Source of the DNA: Hyphomonadaceae bacterium
GTDB lineage: Bacteria; Pseudomonadota; Alphaproteobacteria; Caulobacterales; Hyphomonadaceae
Reading direction: 5' to 3'
Length of the DNA: 36,995 bases
Assembly (NCBI GenBank): GCA_022844475.1
Contig: JALHLR010000035.1
Location: 1 to 36,995, forward strand
The position numbers and the translations under genes are program-made. Below are positions 16,590 through 23,497 of the stretch, piece by piece; position 1 is the stretch's first letter, and every line of letters starts with the position of its first letter. Below the pieces are notes generated by a model. That model saw nothing but the letters and a program-made list of their open reading frames with translations, ran no database searches and was not told the DNA's origin.

Positions 16590-17228
16590 ATGTCGACAGG
16601 CTTGCGCAACAGCCCCCGCCCCGGCAAGGACCCTCCGGCGCCGCGCGCCTGGCAGCGCATGCTGTCAGGCCGCCGGCTTGACCTGTTGGATCCCTCCCCG
16701 CTCGACATCGAGATCGTGGACATCGCCCACGGCCTCGCACGCGTCGCGCGCTGGAATGGTCAGACCAAGGGCGACCACGCATTCTCTGTCGCACAGCATT
16801 CGGTGCTGGTGGAATCGCTTGTCCAGCAGATCTGGCCTGATGCGGATGGGTCCCACCTGCTCGGCGCGCTGCTCCACGATGCGCCCGAATATGTGATCGG
16901 CGACATGATCTCGCCATTCAAGAATGCGCTCGGCGTCGACTACCGCCAGTTCGAGTCCAGGCTCGAATCCGCCATCCGCCTGCGCTTCGGCCTGCCGGCA
17001 AGGATTTCGGCAGAGCTGAAGGCCCGCATCAAGCAAGCCGACCAGTCCGCCGCCTTCTACGAGGCCACCCGCCTCGCCGGCTTCGACATCGACGAAGCGC
17101 TGGATTTCTTTGGCGCCCCGCCCCCGGGGCCGGCGCCCGACATGACGCCGATGTCCCCGATAGACGCTCAGGCTCTGTTCCTGCGCAGATTCGAGGCGCT
17201 GCAGGGCGAGATCGACCGCGCTCGATAA
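16590..17228 (+). CDS. HD-domain phosphohydrolase (YfbR-like)
   Basis: A 212-residue protein with a metal-dependent HD domain: early IAHGLARVARWNGQT, HAFSVAQHSVLV (the first His ligand), and ALLHDAPEYVIGDMISPFK, where HD and the later Asp complete the site. This layout resembles 5'-deoxynucleotidase YfbR and related nucleotide phosphohydrolases, but the substrate is not proven. I chose the ATG at 16590 (MSTGLRN); an in-frame start at 16530 is possible but its extra residues look unlike the family. It precedes the phosphatase-nrtR pair with a 115-base gap holding inverted repeats. Confidence 0.85.
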   Translation: MSTGLRNSPRPGKDPPAPRAWQRMLSGRRLDLLDPSPLDIEIVDIAHGLARVARWNGQTKGDHAFSVAQHSVLVESLVQQIWPDADGSHLLGALLHDAPEYVIGDMISPFKNALGVDYRQFESRLESAIRLRFGLPARISAELKARIKQADQSAAFYEATRLAGFDIDEALDFFGAPPPGPAPDMTPMSPIDAQALFLRRFEALQGEIDRAR

Positions 17229-17242
17229 TGAGCATCCCGGAT

Positions 17243-17306
17243 GTTGAGACATACCCCCACCCGTCCGCACCCTTTCAGGGGAGGATAGCCGGGAGTCTGT
17301 CTCAAC
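17243..17306. repeat. Inverted-repeat element in front of the phosphatase-nrtR pair
   Basis: GTTGAGACA (17243-17251) and TGTCTCAAC (17298-17306) are perfect 9-bp inverted repeats bounding 64 bases. Inside lies CCCT-TTC-AGGG. A second, overlapping stem can form between GCCGGGA (17288-17294) and TCCCGGC (17310-17316). The layout resembles a small intergenic palindromic element; it may also act as a leader hairpin or terminator of the upstream gene. Confidence 0.5.
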
Positions 17307-17343
17307 GCTTCCCGGCTCAACCAAGCCACACTACCATTCGTCC

Positions 17344-17868
17344 ATGACCATATGGATCTGCTCCCTCGCCGCCGCCCCCAAGCTGGCGCAAAAACTGCGC
17401 CCCTCGCGCATCGTCAGCCTGCTAAGCCCCTATGACACCTTCCCGGTGTTCGACGGCCTCGCGGCCGACCTTCACCTGCAGGTGCCAATCCACGATATCA
17501 CCGCAGACATTGGCGAGTGGCGGGCGCCGGCCGCGTCCGACGCCGAACGGGTGATCCGCTTCGTGGAAGGCTGGGACCGCGCCGCTCCCATGCTGATCCA
17601 CTGCTGGGCCGGCATCTCGCGGTCCACGGCCAGTGCCTTCATCACGGCCTGCCTTCACAATCCGGCCTCGGATGAAGAAGAGATCGCCCTCGCGATCCGC
17701 TCAGCCTCGCCCACTGCCTCGCCAAACCCGCGATTGGTGGGCTACGCCGATGCCCTGCTCGGCCGCGGCGGGCGCATGTCCAAAGCGGTGGAAACCATCG
17801 GGCGCGGCGCGGTTTCGGACGAGGCGCAAACCTTCTCGATCCCGTCCACCTTCGGCGGATCGCGATGA
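17344..17868 (+). CDS. Tyrosine-phosphatase-like protein
   Basis: A 174-residue protein with the phosphatase signature HCWAGISRST: nucleophile Cys87, Arg93 and the following Ser fit CX5R(S/T). Asp51 or Asp55 in HDITADIGEW could be the general acid. It resembles the single-domain dual-specificity phosphatase-like proteins found in alphaproteobacteria. There is no signal peptide, so it is cytosolic. Its TGA overlaps the nrtR ATG (ATGA), so the two are translated together. A link to NAD or ADP-ribose metabolism is suggested only by this coupling; the substrate is unknown. Confidence 0.88.
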   Translation: MTIWICSLAAAPKLAQKLRPSRIVSLLSPYDTFPVFDGLAADLHLQVPIHDITADIGEWRAPAASDAERVIRFVEGWDRAAPMLIHCWAGISRSTASAFITACLHNPASDEEEIALAIRSASPTASPNPRLVGYADALLGRGGRMSKAVETIGRGAVSDEAQTFSIPSTFGGSR

Positions 17869-18818
17869 GCACGCCGATCGCCGTCGGCCTGTCGGCAGTG
17901 ATCGTGGCGGCCGATGGCAAGGCGCCCTACGCTCTCGCGACCCGCCACGCCGATGGCGCGGCAGGCCTGCCCCACGGCCGGTTCGACCCGAAAGGCCACC
18001 GCACGTTCGAGCTTGGCCTGCGCGACTGGGTCCGCGCCCAGACCGGCTTCGAGCCCGGCTATGTCGAACAGCTCTACACATTCGGAGATCTCGGAAGAGA
18101 ACTGCCGCAGGCTGATCTAGGCGATGCTCCTTCAGGCGCACGCCTGATCTCCGTCGGCTATCTCGGCCTGACGCCAGAGCGCACCGACATCTCAGCCTTC
18201 GACGCGGTCTGGCGCGACTGGTACCGCCACTTTCCCTGGGAAGATCACCGCGCCGGCCGTCCCACGCTGATCGACCAGGCGCTCGCGCCCGGCCTGCGCA
18301 TATGGTCAGACAACAACGGCAAACAGGCCGCAGCCCAACTCGCGCGCGTGCAGCTGGCCTTCGGGCTCGACGGCCAACCGTGGATCGAGGAGCGCACACT
18401 CGAGCGGTACGAACTTCTCTACGAAGCAGGTCTCGCGCCCGAAGCCACACGCGACAGCGGCCGCAAGCCGCCCGCCCTTCCGGTTTCCGCACTTGGCGAA
18501 CCGATGATCTCCGACCATCGCCGCATCCTCGCCACCGCCATAGGCCGCCTGCGCGGCAAGCTGAAATACCGTCCTGTCGTGTTCGAGCTGATGCGCGACA
18601 GCTTCACGCTCCTCGAACTGCAGAAGGTCGTGGAATCCATCCTTGGCCTCAGCCTCCACAAGCAGAACTTCCGCCGCTCCCTCGACCGCTCCGGTCTGGT
18701 CGTTGGCCTCGGGCAGACCACGCAGGCCACAGGCGGCCGTCCGGCGGAGCTTTTTCGCTTCCGCCGCGAAGCCCTCCGCAACGGCCACCTCTCGGGCGTG
18801 CAGACGCCGCGCGGCTGA
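17865..18818 (+). CDS. nrtR: NrtR-type Nudix-related regulator of NAD synthesis
   Basis: A 317-residue protein with an N-terminal Nudix-like domain (about 5-150) and a C-terminal winged-helix DNA-binding region (about 215-310, with RLRGKLKYRPVVFELM, FTLLELQKVVESILG and NFRRSL). This is the NrtR architecture: a repressor of NAD genes released by ADP-ribose or related ligands. The Nudix box is degraded: the segment LRDWVRAQTG (52-61) lacks the paired catalytic glutamates, so the domain should sense rather than hydrolyse. It lies directly before nadA-nadB-nadC, its expected targets. The start ATG overlaps the phosphatase stop. Confidence 0.9.
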   Translation: MSTPIAVGLSAVIVAADGKAPYALATRHADGAAGLPHGRFDPKGHRTFELGLRDWVRAQTGFEPGYVEQLYTFGDLGRELPQADLGDAPSGARLISVGYLGLTPERTDISAFDAVWRDWYRHFPWEDHRAGRPTLIDQALAPGLRIWSDNNGKQAAAQLARVQLAFGLDGQPWIEERTLERYELLYEAGLAPEATRDSGRKPPALPVSALGEPMISDHRRILATAIGRLRGKLKYRPVVFELMRDSFTLLELQKVVESILGLSLHKQNFRRSLDRSGLVVGLGQTTQATGGRPAELFRFRREALRNGHLSGVQTPRG

Positions 18819-18872
18819 CGAATGGCGTCGCAACGAATCCCACTCGACGAAATGACGGTTTCATGAGAACCT

Positions 18873-18897
18873 ACTTATACTCGATTTGAGTTTAAGT
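18873..18897. promoter_or_regulatory. Candidate NrtR operator 1 over a -10 element
   Basis: Arms ACTTATACTC (18873-18882) and GAGTTTAAGT (18888-18897) are inverted repeats with nine of ten positions matching around a 5-base spacer. The left arm contains TATACT (18876-18881), a good -10 hexamer, with ATGACG at 18852-18857 as a possible -35. A repressor bound here would block the promoter. Assignment to NrtR is by position between nrtR and nadA. Confidence 0.6.
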
Positions 18898-18918
18898 TGG
18901 CTATCAGATCGGATGAGC

Positions 18919-18943
18919 GGCTTTCAATTGAAAGCCATTTTTT
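18919..18943 (+). terminator. Perfect hairpin with T tract between nrtR and nadA
   Basis: GGCTTTCAATTGAAAGCC (18919-18936) is a fully symmetric 18-base palindrome that folds as a 7-bp stem with an AATT loop, followed by ATTTTTT. It has the form of an intrinsic terminator, either for nrtR or, because a candidate nadA promoter lies upstream, an attenuator in the nadA leader. Confidence 0.6.
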
Positions 18944-18951
18944 CGCGCCCA

Positions 18952-18976
18952 CTTTATGCTCAAGTTGAGCACAAGC
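18952..18976. promoter_or_regulatory. Candidate NrtR operator 2 just before nadA
   Basis: The core TGCTCAA-G-TTGAGCA (18957-18971) is a perfect 7-1-7 palindrome. In the same register as operator 1 its arms are CTTTATGCTC and GAGCACAAGC around AAGTT, sharing TTAT.CTC and GAG...AAG with it. The centres are 79 bases apart. It ends two bases before the GGAGGG ribosome site of nadA, and its left arm holds TATGCT, a weaker -10-like hexamer. Confidence 0.55.
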
Positions 18977-18989
18977 TGGAGGGACCGTA

Positions 18990-20132
18990 ATGGCCCGTGT
19001 CATCGAATTCGGCCCCGGCTGCGATATCCCCGCCGCCCGCCGCCGCCCCTCCGCCGCCGAACAGCGCGGCCTCGCCCATGACGCTGAGGTGAAAGCCGCG
19101 ACGGACCAGCTCTATGAGGAGGTGAAGGACTTCATCACCCCGATGGAATGGCCCGCGGTCGCACCGCTGGTGCACCACATAAACCTTCTGAAGAAGGCGA
19201 AGAACGCCGTCGTCCTCGCGCACAACTACATGACGCCTGACGTGTTCCGGCTGGTCGGCGATTTCCGGGGTGACTCTCTGCAGCTCGCCCGCGAAGCCGC
19301 GCGCACGGATGCGAAAGTCATCGTTCAGGCCGGCGTGCACTTCATGGCGGAAACTTCAAAAATCCTAAGCCCGGACAAGACAGTGCTGATCCCGGACACC
19401 CGCGCCGGATGCTCGCTGGCCGCCTCGATCACCGGCGCCGACGTGCGCCTGATCCGTCAGCGCTACCCCCACCTGCCGATCGTCACCTATGTGAACACGA
19501 CGGCCGATGTGAAGGCCGAATGCGACATTACCTGCACCTCGTCCAACGCGACGCAGGTTGTGGAGCACGTGGCGAAGGAATGGGGTGTCGACACGGTGAT
19601 CATGGTGCCGGACGAATTCCTTGCCCGGAACGTGGCCGCCAACACAGACGTGAATATCATCGCTTGGGAAGGCCATTGCGAGGTCCACGAGAAGTTTTCC
19701 GGCGAGGATGTGCGGCAAATCCGTGACGCCCACCCTGGCGCGATTGTGCTCGCGCACCCGGAATGTCCACCGGATGTCCTTGAAGAAGCCGACTTTGCGG
19801 GGTCAACATCGGCCCTGTCGAGCCACGTGAAGGAATCAGGCGCCCGGAAGGTCGTTCTCCTCACAGAGTGTTCGATGAGCGATAATGTCGCCGCGGACAA
19901 TCCCGGCGTGGAGTTCGTGAAGCCATGCAACCTCTGCCCGCACATGAAGCGCATCTCGCTGGAGAACATCTACGACGCGCTGGTGTCGATGAAGCACGAG
20001 GTCCTGGTCCCGGAGGACATCCGCATCCGGGCCAGGGCGGCGATCGACGCCATGCTGGCTCTGGGGGCGCCCGCGAAGTCGCCGAGGTTCAAGGTCGGGG
20101 ACGGCGTACGGGTTCCGGTCGAGATCATATGA
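18990..20132 (+). CDS. nadA: Quinolinate synthase NadA
   Basis: NadA condenses iminoaspartate with dihydroxyacetone phosphate to quinolinate, using a [4Fe-4S] cluster. The 380-residue protein shows AHNYMTPDVF, GDSLQLAREA, TRAGCSLAASI (Cys141), VNTTADVKAECD, CTSSNA, AHPECPPDVL (Cys259), GSTSALSSHV and KPCNLCPHMKRI (Cys313/Cys316). The cysteines in these last conserved blocks include the cluster ligands; exact assignment is by family analogy. The start ATG is well placed after GGAGGG. It is the first gene after the two operator-like palindromes, and its stop overlaps the next gene (ATGA). Confidence 0.97.
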   Translation: MARVIEFGPGCDIPAARRRPSAAEQRGLAHDAEVKAATDQLYEEVKDFITPMEWPAVAPLVHHINLLKKAKNAVVLAHNYMTPDVFRLVGDFRGDSLQLAREAARTDAKVIVQAGVHFMAETSKILSPDKTVLIPDTRAGCSLAASITGADVRLIRQRYPHLPIVTYVNTTADVKAECDITCTSSNATQVVEHVAKEWGVDTVIMVPDEFLARNVAANTDVNIIAWEGHCEVHEKFSGEDVRQIRDAHPGAIVLAHPECPPDVLEEADFAGSTSALSSHVKESGARKVVLLTECSMSDNVAADNPGVEFVKPCNLCPHMKRISLENIYDALVSMKHEVLVPEDIRIRARAAIDAMLALGAPAKSPRFKVGDGVRVPVEII

Positions 20133-20602
20133 AACCGCGCGGCGTCATGCGCAGGCTCGCGGCCATCCTCGGCTGCTCGATCGCCCTCACGGCCGCGATG
20201 CCGGCGTTTGCCGACGACGTTGCCGGCGACTGGCTTTTCGACACATCCAAGTTTGCCGACGACTGCCAGATTTCAGGCCGCATCACGTTCACCCAGACCT
20301 CGGTCAAGAACACCTACAGCTGCGTGTTCGAGAGCGAGCAGATCTGCGGCAAGCTTAACTTTGATCTCTACATCCGCGTGCAGCAGAACTGCACGGCGCA
20401 GCGCATCGGCAAGCAGGTCGCGATCAAGTCGAGCGTCGGGAAAATTCTCGAAGTGCGGCCGGCTGGCTATCCAACGTCTTACCTCGCGGACAACTTCATC
20501 GTTCAGCTGTCCAACAACAAGCAGGAAATGAACGGCTCGCACTACGACGAACAACGTCAGCTCAAGGCGCGCTTCTGGCGCGACGTCGAGCTGATCGGAT
20601 GA
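20129..20602 (+). CDS. Secreted four-cysteine protein inside the nad operon (copy 1)
   Basis: A 157-residue protein not recognised by name. It has a signal peptide (about residues 1-29, ending AFADD). The mature part begins GDWLFDTSKFADDCQISG and ends FWRDVELIG. Four cysteines (in DCQISG, YSCVF, QICGK and NCTAQ) are conserved with the next gene, suggesting two periplasmic disulfides. The start ATG overlaps the nadA stop (ATGA), so it is co-translated with nadA although its product leaves the cytosol. An in-frame opening further upstream lies inside nadA and is not used. Function is unknown; lipocalin-like or lysozyme-inhibitor-like folds are guesses only. Confidence 0.85.
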   Translation: MKPRGVMRRLAAILGCSIALTAAMPAFADDVAGDWLFDTSKFADDCQISGRITFTQTSVKNTYSCVFESEQICGKLNFDLYIRVQQNCTAQRIGKQVAIKSSVGKILEVRPAGYPTSYLADNFIVQLSNNKQEMNGSHYDEQRQLKARFWRDVELIG

Positions 20603-20621
20603 CAATCATGGCGGGGATCGG

Positions 20622-21101
20622 ATGAAGCACACGTCATCGCGGCGACTTCTCGCCAGCCTCGCCCTCGCCTGTATCCTGCCGCAGCCGGCATCAGCCGATC
20701 CGACGCCCCCATCGCCCGTGGGCGACTGGTCTTTCGTCACCGGGAAGATGGGAAACAGTTGCGTCCTCTCAGGCGAGATGTCGGTGACACGCAAGGCTGA
20801 CAGGACACTTGCCTGCCGGTTCACTGCGGACTGGGCCTGCAAGGCCGGCATGATGAGGTCGGTCGAGACTATGCAATCCTGCACAGCGAAGCAGGCTGGC
20901 CAGGATATCGTCGTCACCAGCAAGATCGAGAAGATCACAAAGTCAGATCCTGCTGACCTGCTCGGCTACATGCGCGCCAACTACGCCCCCGACCATTTCA
21001 AGGTGAAGATCAACCCGCGCGGCGACGAGATGCGCGGACTTTTCCATTCCTACGGCCAGGCCGAAGTGGTCTTCCGCAAGCACCACGACCTGATCGGCTA
21101 G
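20622..21101 (+). CDS. Secreted four-cysteine protein inside the nad operon (copy 2)
   Basis: A 159-residue paralog of the preceding gene. It has a signal peptide (about 1-25, ending PASAD), then GDWSFVTGKMGNSCVLSG. The four cysteines of copy 1 recur in the same order (SCVLSG, LACRF, WACKAG, SCTAK), as do the Tyr-rich loop before DHFKVKIN, the EMRG turn and the C-terminal HDLIG. The two copies have diverged considerably elsewhere, so the duplication is not recent. It begins 19 bases after copy 1 and ends three bases before nadB, so it belongs to the NAD transcript. No function is known. Confidence 0.85.
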   Translation: MKHTSSRRLLASLALACILPQPASADPTPPSPVGDWSFVTGKMGNSCVLSGEMSVTRKADRTLACRFTADWACKAGMMRSVETMQSCTAKQAGQDIVVTSKIEKITKSDPADLLGYMRANYAPDHFKVKINPRGDEMRGLFHSYGQAEVVFRKHHDLIG

Positions 21102-21104
21102 GCA

Positions 21105-22637
21105 GTGACGAACCGCGATATCCTCATCGTCGGCGCCGGGCTCGCCGGGCTGTTCCTCGCGCTCAAGCTGGCGCCGCGTCGGTGTACCGTCATAGCGCTT
21201 GCGCCGCTTGGACAGGCGGCTGCGTCGGCATGGGCGCAGGGCGGCCTCGCAGCGGCGCTGTCGCCAGAAGACGAACCAGCCCTGCACGCCTTCGACACGG
21301 TCGCCGCGGGCGCCGGCATTGTCGATCCGGTTGTCGCCCGCCTGATCTCGGAGGACGGACCCCATCGCGTCCGCGACCTGCTCGAACTCGGCGTCCCTTT
21401 CGATCGCACTGCCGAGGGCGAGCTCGCCCTGTCGCTCGAAGCTGCGCATTCTCGCGCCCGTGTCGCGCGCGTGTCCGGCGACCTCGCCGGCAAGGCGATC
21501 ATGGAGGCGCTCAGCTACGCCGTCTCCGCCTCGGCCCATATCGAGGTGATTGAGCGCGTGAAAGCACTCGCGCTGCTTCAGGATGGCAATGGCCGCATCG
21601 CCGGGGTTCTGGCGCAGGATTCCGATGGTGCGGGCGTCGAACTTCGCGCGCGTGAAACTGTATTGTGCGCCGGCGGTTCTGGAGGCCTCTTCGCCATAAC
21701 GACCAATCCACGCTCGTCACAAGGCGACGCCGTTGCAATGGCTTACACGGCAGGTGCGCTCATCGCCGATCCGGAGTTCGTGCAGTTCCACCCAACCGCC
21801 ATCGACATCGGCCGCGATCCTGCCCCGCTTGCAACCGAAGCCCTGCGTGGCGATGGCGCAACTCTGATTGATCGCGACGGCCGCGCCTTCATGACGAGCT
21901 ATCATCCGCTCGGCGATCTCGCCCCGCGCGACGAAGTTGCTCGCGCCATTCACTCCGAACGGCGCGCAGGACGCGGCGCGTTTCTCGATTGCCGCACGGC
22001 GATAGGGAGACATTTTCCGGAGCACTTTCCGACCGTGTTCGCCACCTGCCAGTCGGCCAACATCGACCCGCGCATCATGCCAATCCCTGTCGCGCCGGCG
22101 ATGCACTATCACATGGGCGGCGTCGTCACTGACCTGTGGGCGAGGACCTCGCTCGAAGGCCTCTCCGCCTGCGGCGAGTCAGCGGCGACAGGCGCCCACG
22201 GCGCGAACCGTCTCGCCTCCAACTCTCTGCTGGAAGCCGTGGTCTTCGCCGAGCGCGCCGCGCGCCGCCTGAAGGGCGCAACCCTGACAGATGCGGGCGA
22301 CGCGACCGCCATTGCACCACCGGAACTCAACGAGCTGTCGCTGGTCGAGCTGCGCAAGCGCATGCATGGCCAGGTCGGCGTTGTGCGCGACGCTGCAGGG
22401 CTGGGCGCCACGCTCGACTGGCTCACGGCCGCGCATGCTAATGTCGGCCCTGCGCGCGCGATCATTGCAGCCCGCCTCATCACGGCTGGCGCCCTGGCGC
22501 GACAGGAAAGCCGCGGCGGCCACTACCGCAGCGACTACCCGGAGACTGCCGCGCCCCATCGCACTTTCATCCGCCGGGGCGAAGACGGCCTGCCCCTGAT
22601 CAACCACGCGGCAACCGCGGACGGAGACACGATGTGA
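21105..22637 (+). CDS. nadB: L-aspartate oxidase NadB
   Basis: NadB oxidises L-aspartate to iminoaspartate with FAD, feeding NadA. The 510-residue protein starts with the dinucleotide-binding strand ILIVGAGLAGLFLAL. Other marks are AWAQGGLAAAL, FVQFHPTAID, SYHPLGDLAPRDEVARAI, HYHMGGVVTDLWART and GANRLASNSLLEAVVF, followed by the helical C-terminal domain. The start is a GTG at 21105, three bases after the previous stop, giving MTNRDILIVGAG, the natural beginning of the FAD domain. Its stop overlaps the nadC GTG start. Confidence 0.97.
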   Translation: MTNRDILIVGAGLAGLFLALKLAPRRCTVIALAPLGQAAASAWAQGGLAAALSPEDEPALHAFDTVAAGAGIVDPVVARLISEDGPHRVRDLLELGVPFDRTAEGELALSLEAAHSRARVARVSGDLAGKAIMEALSYAVSASAHIEVIERVKALALLQDGNGRIAGVLAQDSDGAGVELRARETVLCAGGSGGLFAITTNPRSSQGDAVAMAYTAGALIADPEFVQFHPTAIDIGRDPAPLATEALRGDGATLIDRDGRAFMTSYHPLGDLAPRDEVARAIHSERRAGRGAFLDCRTAIGRHFPEHFPTVFATCQSANIDPRIMPIPVAPAMHYHMGGVVTDLWARTSLEGLSACGESAATGAHGANRLASNSLLEAVVFAERAARRLKGATLTDAGDATAIAPPELNELSLVELRKRMHGQVGVVRDAAGLGATLDWLTAAHANVGPARAIIAARLITAGALARQESRGGHYRSDYPETAAPHRTFIRRGEDGLPLINHAATADGDTM

Positions 22638-23497
22638 GCGACAGACTGCCCATCCCGCCCCTTCCCGACGTGGTGATCGAACCTATCGTTCGCCTGGCCT
22701 TGACCGAAGACTTCGGCCGCGGCGGCGACATCACGACCGATGCTGTTATCCCGGCAGATACCCGTATGCGCGCCGTCATCGATGCGCGCGAGCCCGGCAT
22801 CGCCGCAGGATATGACGCCGCACGCCTTGCGTTGCGCCTCGTCGACCCGTCCGCGACCTGGACCACGCTCACGGAAGAAGGCGTCGCGTTTGACAAAGGC
22901 GCCGACCTGATCCGCATCGAAGGCTCCGCGCGTTCGATCCTGATGGCTGAGCGCGTGATGCTCAACTTCATCGGCCCCCTCTCGGGAGTCGCGACGCTGA
23001 CCTCGAAGTTCGTCGCTGAAACAGCCGGCACGAACGGGAAGATCACCTGCACGCGCAAGACAACGCCCGGCTTCCGCGCGCTTGAGAAGCGCGCCGTGCG
23101 GCTCGGCGGCGGCGTGAACCATCGGCTCGGCCTCGACGATGCCATCCTCATCAAGGACAATCACATCGCAGCCGCCGGCGGCGTTGGCCGCGCGCTCGAA
23201 CGCGCGCGTGCGGCGGTCGGCCACCTGCGGGCCATCGAGATCGAGGTCGATCGTATCGACCAGATCCACGAAGCGCTGCCCTTCAAGCCGGACGCCATCC
23301 TGCTCGACAACATGTCGACGACAATGCTCAGGGAGGCTGTCGCGCTCATCGCTGGACGCGCCAAGACTGAGGCCTCGGGCGGCGTACGCCTCGATACGGT
23401 GAAAGCCATCGCGGCGACGGGCGTGGACTTCATTTCCGCAGGCGCGCTAACGCACTCTGCGGTGAACCTTGATGTCGGCCTGGACTATGAGAGCTAG
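22634..23497 (+). CDS. nadC: Nicotinate-nucleotide pyrophosphorylase (quinolinate phosphoribosyltransferase) NadC
   Basis: NadC converts quinolinate and PRPP into nicotinate mononucleotide with loss of CO2. The 287-residue length is normal. Clear motifs are LTEDFGRGGDITTDAV, LNFIGPLSGVATLT, TRKTTPGFRALEKRAV, GGGVNHRLGLDDAILIKDNH, IEIEVDRIDQ, DAILLDNMST, EASGGVRLDTV and GVDFISAGALTHSA. It starts with GTG, overlapping the nadB stop as GTGA. It completes the aspartate-to-NaMN route encoded from nadA on. Its TAG stop shares a CTAG with the stop of the convergent cell-wall hydrolase gene. Confidence 0.97.
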   Translation: MSDRLPIPPLPDVVIEPIVRLALTEDFGRGGDITTDAVIPADTRMRAVIDAREPGIAAGYDAARLALRLVDPSATWTTLTEEGVAFDKGADLIRIEGSARSILMAERVMLNFIGPLSGVATLTSKFVAETAGTNGKITCTRKTTPGFRALEKRAVRLGGGVNHRLGLDDAILIKDNHIAAAGGVGRALERARAAVGHLRAIEIEVDRIDQIHEALPFKPDAILLDNMSTTMLREAVALIAGRAKTEASGGVRLDTVKAIAATGVDFISAGALTHSAVNLDVGLDYES

